Source: Gammaproteobacteria bacterium (GTDB lineage Bacteria > Pseudomonadota > Gammaproteobacteria > Granulosicoccales > Granulosicoccaceae). Taken from it: a stretch of DNA of 25,598 bases. Positions within the stretch are counted from its first letter, which is position 1; every line of letters begins with the position of its first letter. Positions 1-8,008 of this stretch are shown here, in pieces. The stretch lies in the NCBI GenBank assembly GCA_019634245.1, contig JAHQVR010000199.1:1-25598 (forward strand). Reading direction: 5' to 3'. The notes beneath the pieces are model-generated. The model made no database searches. It was not told the DNA's origin and worked only from the letters and a program-made list of their open reading frames with translations. Position numbers and translations under genes: made by a program.

Positions 1-3
1 AGA

Positions 4-245
4 CTTTTTAAAACACCACACAAAAGGAGCGCTAACCGGCCCTTTTTATACACCGCACAGAAGGAGCGCTAACCGGCCTTTTTAAAACCCCACACAGAAG
101 GAGCGCCACCCAGCCTTTTTAAAACACCACACAAAAGGAGCGCTAACCGGCCCTTTTTATACACAGCACAGAAGGAGCGCTAACCGGCCTTTTTATGCAC
201 CACACAGATGGAACACTACACGCCCTTTTTATACACCGCGCAGAC
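4..245. repeat. Tandem array of ~37-bp terminator-like repeats
   Basis: Seven units begin with CTTTTT at 4, 42, 78, 115, 153, 189 and 225, so the period is 36-38 bp. Most units carry an A-rich/ACAC stretch, then AAGGAGCGCTAACCGGCC. There is also a higher-order 111-bp period: 4-84 matches 115-195 with a single mismatch (position 54 versus 165). The units decay toward the aminotransferase gene (189 and 225 are the most diverged). In the 22-47 unit AAAAGG can pair with CCTTTT around a GC-rich core, giving an A-tract, stem and T-tract on both strands, as in a bidirectional intrinsic terminator. The array may continue left of the window. It is not CRISPR: there are no unique spacers. Confidence 0.85.
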
Positions 246-256
246 AGTGCTCCCGT

Positions 257-262
257 TATACT
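257..262 (+). promoter_or_regulatory. Candidate -10 element (TATACT) just upstream of the aminotransferase start
   Basis: TATACT matches five of six positions of the sigma-70 -10 consensus and ends six bases before the ATG at 269. Transcription would therefore begin at or next to the start codon. No recognisable -35 lies 16-18 bp upstream, where the last degenerate repeat sits, so the call rests on the -10 alone. Confidence 0.35.
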
Positions 263-268
263 GCCAGC

Positions 269-1459
269 ATGCGTTATTCCTCATTGACCCAACGTATTTC
301 TCCCGATACAGATCAACCCGGCCGGGACCCTTGGGAAGTTCATTCGCTAGCGTTAGAACGCCTATCAAACGGTGAAGATGTCATCCTGCTTAGCATCGGC
401 CAGGAGTCTGATAAATCAACCCCTTCCTGCGTGGTCGACGCAGCCATATCTAGTTTGCGCAACGGTCATCATCACTATACCGACGTCGCCGGCCAAACCA
501 ACCTACGTCAGGCCGTGGCGGAATATCACCAACATTTAAGTGGACAAGTGGTCTCTGCTCAACAGTGCGTCATATACGCCGGTGCACAGAATGCATTATT
601 CGCAGTGTCTCAAGTACTACTTGAACACGGCCAGCAGGTCATACTCTCTGAGCCTTACTACACCACCTACCAAACCACCTTCTCTGCCACTGGCTCGGAA
701 GTAGTCTCTGTACCACTTCGATCGCAGTCCAACTATGAGTTAACGGTTTCGGACATCGAGTCCGCGATCAATGACAACACTCAAATGCTAGTGCTCAACT
801 CACCCAACAATCCGATGGGACACTGCTACACACGTAAGCAGTGGCAAGCCTTGGTGAACCTGTGCGTCGAGCGCGATATTTGGATGGTTCACGATGCCGT
901 CTACGCAGATATTGTCGGCATGAGTCCTGAACAAATGCCGCAATCGCTCCCCGGTGCAGAGCAAGTTCTGATTACCGTGGGAAGCTTGTCCAAATCACAT
1001 CGTATGACAGGTTGGCGATTGGGCTGGGCTGTAGCGCCATTAGAACTCTCCGAGCACCTGACCAACCTTTCGATGTGTATGCACTACGGCCTGCCACCGT
1101 TCATTATGGACGCCGCTGTGGTGGCCCTGGAGGACGCCAAAAACACCCCGAGAGTCATCGAAAAATTACTCAACGGGCGTCGGCAGCGTTTGAAAGCACA
1201 CTTGGCCAAACTACCTGTCGGCGCTGTGTTGGATTCAGGAACGGGTATGTTTTTGCTGCTCGACACCCAAAAATTTGAGCTAAGCGGGTATGAATTTGCC
1301 TTAGGTCTGTTAAATAAACATTTGGTGTCCGTTCTTCCCTGTAACGGCTTCGGAGCTACAGGTAAGCACTTGGTACGAATTGGCCTTTGCGTTGACGATG
1401 CTCGATTGGATCGAGCCGGAAAGGCTATCGCGGAGTACTGCCATTCTCTTAAGCCCTGA
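269..1459 (+). CDS. Class I/II PLP-dependent aminotransferase (aspartate aminotransferase family)
   Basis: A 396-residue cytosolic enzyme with the full fold type I signature. NSPNNPMG (177-184) is the NPxNP substrate/PLP loop, D209 and Y212 in HDAVYAD contact the pyridine ring, SLSKSHRMTGWR holds the Schiff-base lysine K242, and LVRIG near the C-terminus gives the carboxylate-binding arginine. The N-terminus (MRYSSLTQRI... then GEDVILLSIG) matches the usual start of this family, which supports the ATG at 269 although there is no Shine-Dalgarno sequence before it. Length is normal. The amino-acid substrate cannot be told from the sequence. The small lipoprotein gene follows 36 bp downstream on the same strand and could be co-transcribed. 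Confidence 0.9.
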   Translation: MRYSSLTQRISPDTDQPGRDPWEVHSLALERLSNGEDVILLSIGQESDKSTPSCVVDAAISSLRNGHHHYTDVAGQTNLRQAVAEYHQHLSGQVVSAQQCVIYAGAQNALFAVSQVLLEHGQQVILSEPYYTTYQTTFSATGSEVVSVPLRSQSNYELTVSDIESAINDNTQMLVLNSPNNPMGHCYTRKQWQALVNLCVERDIWMVHDAVYADIVGMSPEQMPQSLPGAEQVLITVGSLSKSHRMTGWRLGWAVAPLELSEHLTNLSMCMHYGLPPFIMDAAVVALEDAKNTPRVIEKLLNGRRQRLKAHLAKLPVGAVLDSGTGMFLLLDTQKFELSGYEFALGLLNKHLVSVLPCNGFGATGKHLVRIGLCVDDARLDRAGKAIAEYCHSLKP

Positions 1460-1495
1460 CGTTCAATGTTCAATTCAATATCGGGGAACCACATC

Positions 1496-1987
1496 ATGAT
1501 CACTTATAAAAAACTCTCTTTGGCCACTACGGCTGTATGCCTTCTTGCGCTATCGGCATGCTCCAGTATGGTTAGTAAACCTGTTGATGAAGCCAAGCGA
1601 GATACCTCTGGAAGTTTCGATGGCCGTTGGAAAATCGCGATGCTCGACGCCCCTGAGAAACAAAACATACAGAACTGGGTGTTTACTTGTCCTAATATGT
1701 CAGGAGAGCTCAATCTTCAGGTGTCCAACGGTCAAGCAAGGCTTCGCCTAAACAACCAAAATCACACAGCATTTGTCGATAGCCGAGGACAAATGCGGTT
1801 TGAAATTCCATTAAAGGGAGTTGCTCGAGAATCTGCCCAATCCTTCGAATCTATAACAAAAGGCCAGAGAACTATGATCATCCAAGGCACTCTGGGCGGA
1901 AAATCATCTTCTGGACTAGTGACCTATGGAGTTGCACAATTTGGCAACAATGGCTGTTCTACACGCGCAAAATTTCTCAAAAGCTAG
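1496..1987 (+). CDS. Small lipoprotein of unknown function
   Basis: The 163-residue product starts with a lipoprotein signal: positively charged ITYKK, a hydrophobic stretch, then the lipobox LSAC with the acylated cysteine at residue 22. An in-frame ATG at 1466 would add ten residues, but GGGGAA at 1483-1488, seven bases before the ATG at 1496, favours the later start. The mature part contains SFDGRW near its N-terminus and alternating polar/hydrophobic strands, with a cysteine in FTCPN and another in NNGCST that may form a disulfide. This resembles small beta-barrel 'G-x-W' secreted domains, but I do not recognise a named family. Serine after the lipobox cysteine suggests sorting to the outer membrane. 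Confidence 0.75.
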   Translation: MITYKKLSLATTAVCLLALSACSSMVSKPVDEAKRDTSGSFDGRWKIAMLDAPEKQNIQNWVFTCPNMSGELNLQVSNGQARLRLNNQNHTAFVDSRGQMRFEIPLKGVARESAQSFESITKGQRTMIIQGTLGGKSSSGLVTYGVAQFGNNGCSTRAKFLKS

Positions 1988-2000
1988 GCACTGAGCCTAG
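1979..2000 (-). terminator. Probable intrinsic terminator of the DUF1800-DUF1501 operon
   Basis: CTAGGC (1984-1989) and GCCTAG (1995-2000) form a perfect 6-bp stem with a 5-base loop. Read on the minus strand the stem is followed by CTTTT. It lies 20 bp after the DUF1501 stop codon and overlaps the stop codon of the converging lipoprotein gene, whose own side has no T-tract. Confidence 0.5.
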
Positions 2001-2020
2001 GGTGTTCAAAGCGCAGATCT

Positions 2021-3199
2021 TCAGACCCGTAACAGCGAATTCAATGCATCGTTTCGGTAGGCATTGAATTCGTTGTTCCCCACACCGAACCAATTCGCCA
2101 GCACCTGTCGATACAACGCTCGATAATCGGTGGTGTACTGCATGTCACCATCAATGAGGGCATCCAAGTCTGGATGCTTCCCATACAAACCACCTTGTAC
2201 GGTGCCGCCCATCAGTAAATGCGGAGCGGCGGTTCCATGATCGGTTCCTCCCGAACGATTCTCCACGACCCGACGCCCAAATTCTGAGTAGGTCATTATC
2301 AATGTGTTATCCCATTCCCCGTCTTGAATCAGAACTCGGCTAAATCCAGCCAGCGCGTTACCCAGTTGATTCATGAGTCGTTCATGCCGCCCCAATTGAT
2401 TCGCATGGGTGTCAAAGCCACCTAAACGCACTCGAAACACGGGCGTATCCACCTCTGCCCGAATAAATCGCAGAACCTGTTGCAGCTGTCCACCTAAGTT
2501 TCCACCCGGTAAGCGCTGCACATCGGGAAGATGTTGAAGCTTTTCTCCCAGACTGGAAAGCGATGCATCTAAGGTTTGCATTTGATCGGCAACCCGCGAT
2601 AACGCTGGAAGATCAGTGTTTATATCTGGAGATGATTGATGCTTAGCCGCCCGCAGTTGCTCTGGATTACTCAAAGACAGCCAATTGCCCGAATCGCTGG
2701 TAAAGATGCCCATGTCATCCACCAGGCTGATGCCGTGAGGATCGACTTGGTGTTTGCCCAGTTTATGCTCTATGTCGTGCGTCACCCAGCCGCTGCGTCT
2801 CTCAGCATTTCCATCACCACCGGTCTCCCAAAGTGCCGTTGACTTAAAATGAGATCGGTTGGGTACGGGGTAGCCCAACCCATGCACCCAAGCAAGCTGG
2901 CCTTTTTGCCAAAGTTTCATCAGCGGCTTAAGCCCATCATGCAGCGCATATTCTGCATCTAGCTCAATACGTTCGGACTGCGCCAAACTTAAATTTGGCC
3001 GCAGCTTAAGGTACTGATCGTGCCGAAAAGGCACCAACGTATTTAAACCATCGTTCGCGCCCGCTAACTCAACTAATACAAGCCGTTTACCCAGTGAAGG
3101 CCCTGAGGTCGCCAATGCGGAAGATATTCGTCCGGCAGGACCAATGATAGGAATAATGCCAGCCCATGAGATCAATTTAAGCCAATCGCGTCTGTTCAT
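2021..3199 (-). CDS. DUF1501 family protein, Tat-exported
   Basis: A 392-residue protein of the DUF1501 family, which belongs to the sulfatase/alkaline-phosphatase-like fold; its biochemical role is not established. The N-terminus MNRRDWLKL is a twin-arginine signal followed by a hydrophobic segment, so export is expected. Family blocks are present: LVLVELAGANDGLNTLVPF (41-58), HGLGYPVPNRSHFKS, GFDTHANQ (261-268), SEFGRR (305-310) and GGTDHG (317-322); the Asp and His residues in these blocks are likely metal ligands. AGGAG at six bases spacing is a good ribosome site and overlaps the stop codon of the upstream DUF1800 gene, from which it is separated by 9 bp. DUF1800 and DUF1501 genes are commonly paired, and this pair is clearly one operon. 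Confidence 0.9.
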   Translation of the reverse strand: MNRRDWLKLISWAGIIPIIGPAGRISSALATSGPSLGKRLVLVELAGANDGLNTLVPFRHDQYLKLRPNLSLAQSERIELDAEYALHDGLKPLMKLWQKGQLAWVHGLGYPVPNRSHFKSTALWETGGDGNAERRSGWVTHDIEHKLGKHQVDPHGISLVDDMGIFTSDSGNWLSLSNPEQLRAAKHQSSPDINTDLPALSRVADQMQTLDASLSSLGEKLQHLPDVQRLPGGNLGGQLQQVLRFIRAEVDTPVFRVRLGGFDTHANQLGRHERLMNQLGNALAGFSRVLIQDGEWDNTLIMTYSEFGRRVVENRSGGTDHGTAAPHLLMGGTVQGGLYGKHPDLDALIDGDMQYTTDYRALYRQVLANWFGVGNNEFNAYRNDALNSLLRV

Positions 3200-3208
3200 T
3201 TGGCGCTC

Positions 3209-5887
3209 CTAGTGAACCTGGTACAGTGGATGACGCAGGATTGAGTCAAGTTTTTCACTCACTGACAGTGTTTCCCATTCCAGCGCGGGATCCGAACCTG
3301 CGAGCAGTTCGGTTGCCAGCGCCCTATCCAACCCCGGAAACAACAGATCCTCTAAAACCAGCCCCTGTTGAGCCAATGCAGCGTGCAGTGACGCCAGATT
3401 AGTATGAGCGACGACAGGGGCGACGACATCAGAGCTTTTTGTTACCGCAGGAGCTAGCGCTGCGTCAACGTGTACTCGCTCTGTAGCACTTGCATATATC
3501 GATTCACTCAGATGTGAGCGAATCTGTTTTCTTTGTTTTAACCAAGCACTCAAAGGCTTTTCACGCCGTTGTCCTCGACGGGTGTTCTTTACTCGACCCA
3601 GTAAATCCCCGGCACTCATCCACAACACGCTGACGAGCTCTTTATCCTCTGCGTTCAAGCTTTTATAGTGACAGTAGCGCCCATCGTTGGAATCTGGCAC
3701 CAACGCTACTGAAATGGATTTAAGGTCTGCCAATCCTTCAGCCTCCCACGCACACTCTGGCCATTCCTTCAAACAATCCGGTGCGCAGTTAAAATTCGCT
3801 AAAGATAGATAGAACTTTCCATCTCTCTCTTGCAGCAGCTCAAATGAAAAGGTATCGAATGAGCTATAGGGTGTAACGAGATCTGCCAATGCGATATGAA
3901 CTCTGCGGGTTCCTTTACCCGGCTTAGGATTATTCACCCACACCAAATGCGCGCTGGACGCCGAGTAGTCGTGGATTTTGTCAGAATACGGCTGCATCGG
4001 CCGACCATCAGCTACTGGCATGAGTACATACCCGGCACAGTACAAATTGCCGCTATAGGCAGAATTTTCTGGTTCACAGCCACTTTTTTGAGTACCGGTA
4101 GCAGCATCAACCCAATTAAGGCCAATTTGAGCACCACTGACATACAGATTGCGATCGCCATCGCTACCAGCATGATCGTTTAAAAAGCGAACCCGAATAG
4201 CGGTGGCAGAGGCAACCAGTTCGGCGCCCAAATCAAAGCGAACGGTCTGCCAGGGAAGGCTGCTGTCACTTTGAATGCGGCCATATTTTTCCGTGTCATG
4301 CCCGACGTCCATACGCAACCGTCGGCTTTGCCAAAACGACTTTTTACCCTTTAGAACGTCTATTTGGTATTCAGCAACGCCTTGATAGTTTTCAGCTGCC
4401 AGCTTAACTTGAACGACACCGGAAAGATCCACTCCAGACATTGCCTTAGCATCCATCATCCCGGTATCTTGCATCTGGCCTTCTTGCATCTGGCCTTCTT
4501 GCATCTGGCCCTCTTGCATCTGGCCCTCTTGCATCTGGCCCTCTTGCATCGAACCCGCCATCATGCTCGAACCCGCCGCCGTAGAGTGTTTCGCAAGCGA
4601 TGCATTGCCTTGTTTTTTCTTTGCTCCGTTCGCCACATCATTGAGATAGCGATAGCGACCCAGTAATCGACCCGGTGCGACGAAAGCCTCCCCCTCAGAC
4701 CAACCAGAGACGTTTGGTGGAGCAAACAAATTCATACCCAGTTTCGCCACGATACTCGGCATTTGTTGCCAATCAGATTTTGGAAAATCCAGCGATCTTG
4801 CAGTACCCACCACCAGTGACACCGGGGATTTAATCAACGCGGCTCGAGTATCTCGATGCCAGAAGGCCGTGCTGGATAACAGGTTGGAGTACAGTAGAGT
4901 GATGTTATAACCGCTATCGCGAAACTGCTTGGAAAATGATTGAAGTGTTTGTTCACCGGGAATCTGATCAGAAACAAACGCAGACCAGAATTTCCCTACA
5001 ATAAATTCTGCAGCCGCCGGCTGTTGCAAAATAAGCTCAACAAGAGCATCTCCGTTATGCTTACCCACCACGCCAAACAGTGTTTTATCGTCACTGTCGT
5101 GGTTCCACGGTTCCAGACGGAATTGGTTATCAGCCAGTACACCAAACGTGTAACCGGTTAGACTGCGAGCAGCCTCCTTGACAGTGGCTTCCTGGTAGTT
5201 GCCTTCTCCGAGAGTAAACAATTCGAGTAATTCTCTGCCCAGATTTTCATTCGGTTTGCCTTTCTTATTCTGGTTGTTATTCAGATACAACAGTAGTGCC
5301 GGGTCTCTGATCATCGACTTCAGTAGTTGCTCCAACGACCCCATGCCCTGCTGGCGAAACAGCTGATTCTGACGAGCCACCAGGATGCTGCCATCGTGCA
5401 AGCCGTTATAGCTGGTAGCAAAGTGATCATGCCAAAACAGCACCATACGTTCGGTTTGGGGTGACGGCGTTTGCAGCATGTTGCTGATCCACCACTGTCG
5501 TAACTGAGCGAGCTCGCGATCTCGAGCCTGATTGAATTGCCGACGGGATTCCTGATCTAAATCTGGTTTCATCCAATGTTTGGGAGACACGTTGAGCGCC
5601 CACTCAGGCATCGGTAAGTACGGTTCTTCAGTGAAACTTGTCAGAATATTGTCGATCGCTTCCGCTTTGGTCAATCCTGCAAAACGCTGTATGTCTTGTG
5701 CAGATACACCAAAGCCAGTTCGGCTGGCAAGATGACGGATATCGTCCAGGGAGAGCGTTTGATGCAATTGGGGGTCTGGTACCGAAAGATCCAGAGACTG
5801 CTGGTTCGCGGCCGCATTGAGCGCATGCGCGCAGAGAATCACAACCAGCGACAGGAGAAGCCTATGTAATTGATTCTTGAAGACCAT
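3209..5887 (-). CDS. DUF1800 family secreted protein with (MQEGQ) repeat and inserted carbohydrate-binding-like domain
   Basis: 892 residues, well above the roughly 450-600 usual for DUF1800. A Sec signal peptide covers residues 1-26. The DUF1800 core lies at about 45-415, with LASRTGFG (53-60), TERMVLFWHDHFATS, NENLGRELLELFTLGEGNY and LGMNLFAPPNVSGWSEGE. A low-complexity stretch of MQEGQ pentapeptides (447-473) follows, then a beta-rich domain (about 493-595) whose RVRFLNDHAGSDGDRNLYVSG resembles calcium-dependent xylan-binding modules of the CBM36/CBM60 type. A cysteine-rich region (604-740) comes next. The last 60 residues, ending in LRHPLYQVH, look like the normal C-terminal tail of DUF1800, so the extra domains seem inserted rather than appended. 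The ribosome site before the ATG is weak. The function of the family is unknown; the gene is first in the operon with DUF1501. Confidence 0.85.
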   Translation of the reverse strand: MVFKNQLHRLLLSLVVILCAHALNAAANQQSLDLSVPDPQLHQTLSLDDIRHLASRTGFGVSAQDIQRFAGLTKAEAIDNILTSFTEEPYLPMPEWALNVSPKHWMKPDLDQESRRQFNQARDRELAQLRQWWISNMLQTPSPQTERMVLFWHDHFATSYNGLHDGSILVARQNQLFRQQGMGSLEQLLKSMIRDPALLLYLNNNQNKKGKPNENLGRELLELFTLGEGNYQEATVKEAARSLTGYTFGVLADNQFRLEPWNHDSDDKTLFGVVGKHNGDALVELILQQPAAAEFIVGKFWSAFVSDQIPGEQTLQSFSKQFRDSGYNITLLYSNLLSSTAFWHRDTRAALIKSPVSLVVGTARSLDFPKSDWQQMPSIVAKLGMNLFAPPNVSGWSEGEAFVAPGRLLGRYRYLNDVANGAKKKQGNASLAKHSTAAGSSMMAGSMQEGQMQEGQMQEGQMQEGQMQEGQMQDTGMMDAKAMSGVDLSGVVQVKLAAENYQGVAEYQIDVLKGKKSFWQSRRLRMDVGHDTEKYGRIQSDSSLPWQTVRFDLGAELVASATAIRVRFLNDHAGSDGDRNLYVSGAQIGLNWVDAATGTQKSGCEPENSAYSGNLYCAGYVLMPVADGRPMQPYSDKIHDYSASSAHLVWVNNPKPGKGTRRVHIALADLVTPYSSFDTFSFELLQERDGKFYLSLANFNCAPDCLKEWPECAWEAEGLADLKSISVALVPDSNDGRYCHYKSLNAEDKELVSVLWMSAGDLLGRVKNTRRGQRREKPLSAWLKQRKQIRSHLSESIYASATERVHVDAALAPAVTKSSDVVAPVVAHTNLASLHAALAQQGLVLEDLLFPGLDRALATELLAGSDPALEWETLSVSEKLDSILRHPLYQVH
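4468..4550 (-). repeat. 15-bp tandem repeat coding for MQEGQ
   Basis: Five full 15-bp copies (4468, 4483, 4498, 4513, 4528) and an 8-bp partial copy lie in frame within the DUF1800 gene. Copies differ only at one C/T position. Because the unit is a multiple of three, gain or loss of copies would change the protein length without a frameshift. Confidence 0.95.
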
Positions 5888-5951
5888 ATCCGGTTTTCGC
5901 TAAAGCTCGTCACCAAAGCATAATCAATATTCTGGGCCAAAAACGTCCAAC

Positions 5952-5981
5952 TTGCCACAATGAAACGTATCAGTAGATACT
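5952..5981 (+). promoter_or_regulatory. Possible sigma-70 promoter for the DUF4864 gene
   Basis: TTGCCA (5952-5957, five of six to TTGACA) is followed after 18 bp by GATACT (5976-5981, four of six to TATAAT). It lies 50 bp before the ATG at 6032 in a 144-bp divergent spacer. The match is modest. Confidence 0.3.
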
Positions 5982-6031
5982 AGTAGTGGTTAATAATAGC
6001 CAAGTCGGCTGCAATTCAGTGGAGAGGCACC

Positions 6032-6499
6032 ATGAAAACGTTAACTCGCAACACTCTATTGTCCATAGTGGCAGCCCTGCTGATGCTGCCCACCGTACAC
6101 GCCGTAGAACCCAGCACCGAACACTCTCCAGAACAAGTTGTTCAGTTTGTGGTTGATGCGCTCAAAAACAATCGACAAGACCTGGGCGACAACGGCATTG
6201 AACTTGTCTTTCAGTTCGCCTCACCAAACAACAAACGCAACACTGGACCAATCGAGCGGTTCAAGCAAATGATCAAAGTCGGTTTTGGCGATATGCTGAA
6301 TCATCAAGCCACACGTTTTGGCAAGATGCAAATCGATGACAACGTCGCATTGCAGAAAGTCTGGTTTTTATCAAACGCCGGAACTGAGCATGGCTATTTA
6401 TTCCGGCTCGGAAAACAAACCTTTGGTGAGTTCGAAGGGATGTGGATGACCGATGCGGTCTATCCACTCAAGAATCAACCCAGCGGACAGTCTATTTAG
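6032..6499 (+). CDS. Secreted DUF4864-like protein
   Basis: A 155-residue protein with a clear Sec signal peptide ([20 protein letters not shown], cleavage after VHA at residue 24) and a good ribosome site, GGAGAGG at 6021-6027. The mature part has the pattern I associate with DUF4864: a helix with [12 protein letters not shown], then [22 protein letters not shown], and a C-terminal WFL...GYLFRLGKQ...[13 protein letters not shown]. There are no catalytic-looking clusters and no cysteines. The function is unknown. The stop codon overlaps that of the converging folD gene by 4 bp. The family assignment is from memory of the pattern and moderate. Confidence 0.75.
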   Translation: MKTLTRNTLLSIVAALLMLPTVHAVEPSTEHSPEQVVQFVVDALKNNRQDLGDNGIELVFQFASPNNKRNTGPIERFKQMIKVGFGDMLNHQATRFGKMQIDDNVALQKVWFLSNAGTEHGYLFRLGKQTFGEFEGMWMTDAVYPLKNQPSGQSI

Positions 6500-7368
6500 T
6501 CGACCTCAACACCATGTTGCCGGCAGGCTTGCTGAAAGGTGTTGTGCAGTAAGCAAGCGATAGTCATCGGGCCTACCCCACCCGGTACTGGAGTAATGGC
6601 CCCGGCCACTTGCGAGGCTGAAGCAAAATCAACGTCGCCCACTAACTTCTGCTTACCATCGCGCTCGATGCGGTTTATACCGACATCAATAACCGCAGCG
6701 CCAGGTTTTATCCAATCGCCAGGAACCATTTCTGGCCTGCCTACAGCCGCCACAAGAATATCTGCGGAACGACAAAGCTCCTCAAGGTTTTGGGTTCGAG
6801 AGTGCGCGACGGTCACTGTGCAGCTTTCTTTTAACAACAAAGCGGCCATGGGTTTTCCAACGATATTAGAACGGCCCAACACCACCGCCGATTTCCCAGA
6901 CAAACTGCCGAGTCGATCCTTCAACATCATCAGACACCCCAGAGGCGTGCAAGGTACAACACCAGCACCACCGGTGTTAAGAAGCCCCACATTGGTTAGA
7001 TGGAAGCCATCCACATCTTTCTTATAGTCAATAGCATTGATGACAGCCGCTTCTGAAATATGATCAGGCAACGGTAGCTGAACGAGAATACCGTGTATCT
7101 CCTCATCCTGATTCAGCTCATCAATTAACGACAACAATGCCTGCTCAGTGGTGGATTCGTCGAGCTTATGCTCAACCGATTTCATACCCACCTCTAAGGT
7201 TTGTTTGCCTTTATTGCGCACATACACTTGACTGGCAGGATCTTCACCCACCAAAACCACGGCTAAACCCGGCGTAACACCGTGTTTGGATTTCAGGGCT
7301 GCAACTCGAGCGGCAAGAGTTTCGCGAAGCGTCGCGGCAAACGCCTTGCCGTCAATTAAGTTAGTCAT
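6496..7368 (-). CDS. folD: Bifunctional methylenetetrahydrofolate dehydrogenase / methenyltetrahydrofolate cyclohydrolase
   Basis: 290 residues, the standard FolD length. It interconverts 5,10-methylene-THF and 10-formyl-THF in the cytosol, supplying one-carbon units for purine and formyl-methionine synthesis. Y49 and K53 in YVRNKGK are the catalytic Tyr-x-x-x-Lys pair; the other FolD blocks, [25 protein letters not shown] and [12 protein letters not shown] (the NADP-binding loop), are all present. The end [15 protein letters not shown] is also diagnostic. The ribosome site is weak; a perfect palindrome AGCAGCTGCT (7372-7381) sits just before the ATG. It is 64 bp downstream of hsp20 on the same strand, so read-through after heat shock is possible. 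Confidence 0.97.
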   Translation of the reverse strand: MTNLIDGKAFAATLRETLAARVAALKSKHGVTPGLAVVLVGEDPASQVYVRNKGKQTLEVGMKSVEHKLDESTTEQALLSLIDELNQDEEIHGILVQLPLPDHISEAAVINAIDYKKDVDGFHLTNVGLLNTGGAGVVPCTPLGCLMMLKDRLGSLSGKSAVVLGRSNIVGKPMAALLLKESCTVTVAHSRTQNLEELCRSADILVAAVGRPEMVPGDWIKPGAAVIDVGINRIERDGKQKLVGDVDFASASQVAGAITPVPGGVGPMTIACLLHNTFQQACRQHGVEVD

Positions 7369-7432
7369 AGCAGCTGCTACTCAGTGGATAGGCGCAGAAT
7401 TAAACCTCAACTGACAGGCGTTTGTCTATCAC

Positions 7433-7894
7433 TCAAGAAGCGGTCCAGTTGATATCGACCGATTTTGCGGTTGTAGACGCGCCAAGCGGTACAGATATGG
7501 TTAAAACGCCCTGCTCACCCTTGGCGGTAATTGCACTGTCATCAGCGTTATCAGGCAGATCAAAGCGTCGTTCAAACCTGCCAGAGGGACGTTCACGGCG
7601 AACCTGAGAATCTTCAGTCCCGCTCATATCGTGAGCTTCTCTGACACCAGAGACAATAAGTTCGTGTTGTTGAACGGATACTTCGACGGAGGTGGGTAGA
7701 ACGCCCGGCAGATCGATCACAATCTTCCAAGCATCATCTGTAAAAAAGGTATCAGCCGCTGGCCGCCAATCACGACGAGCTTTAGCCGTGCGGTCTGGGT
7801 TCAGCCAATCCCCCTCCACCATACGACCGAATTCTTCAGACAAACGATGTAAACCGTCCAGATTGATAAAAGGATCGTAACGATGAGCAGTCAT
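7433..7894 (-). CDS. Small heat-shock protein, Hsp20/alpha-crystallin family
   Basis: 153 residues. This is an ATP-independent holdase chaperone that binds unfolding proteins as oligomers. The alpha-crystallin domain spans about 47-140, beginning with ADTFFTDDAWKIVIDLPGV and closing with the signature GVLTISVP. The C-terminal VDINW is a plausible version of the I-x-I anchoring motif used in oligomer assembly. A typical N-terminal arm (YDPFINLDGLHRL) precedes the domain. TGAGGA supplies the ribosome site. A sigma-32-type promoter lies upstream (7941-7968), which agrees with heat-shock induction. Confidence 0.95.
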   Translation of the reverse strand: MTAHRYDPFINLDGLHRLSEEFGRMVEGDWLNPDRTAKARRDWRPAADTFFTDDAWKIVIDLPGVLPTSVEVSVQQHELIVSGVREAHDMSGTEDSQVRRERPSGRFERRFDLPDNADDSAITAKGEQGVLTISVPLGASTTAKSVDINWTAS

Positions 7895-7940
7895 GAGTGT
7901 TCCTCAGCAAGCTTGGGTTTATCCTATAGATGAGGTATTA

Positions 7941-7968
7941 AATATTGGCGCAATACCCAAATTTCAAG
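7941..7968 (-). promoter_or_regulatory. Sigma-32 (RpoH)-type heat-shock promoter of hsp20
   Basis: On the minus strand CTTGAA (7963-7968) is a perfect sigma-32 -35 core. After 13 bp comes GCCAATAT, close to CCCCATnT (five of seven defined positions). Start would fall about 35-40 bases before the hsp20 ATG. The element lies in the 114-bp spacer between glk and hsp20. Confidence 0.6.
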
Positions 7969-8008
7969 TGTCGACCTCAGCAGCTGCTCAGAGGATATCG
8001 CGTGCGAT

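Noticed and set aside
1..245. Possible CRISPR array
   Set aside because: The repeats are adjoining with no unique spacers of constant length; the whole unit is repeated, with a higher-order period.
4364..4666. Plus-strand 100-aa frame with LHLAFLHLAL repeats
   Set aside because: It is the antisense shadow of the MQEGQ-coding repeat in the DUF1800 gene; it has no ribosome site or family likeness.
7372..7988. Palindrome AGCAGCTGCT at 7372-7381 and again at 7979-7988, flanking hsp20
   Set aside because: The same 10-mer on both sides is notable, but the flanks differ and neither copy has a T-tract or a known operator match; chance cannot be excluded.
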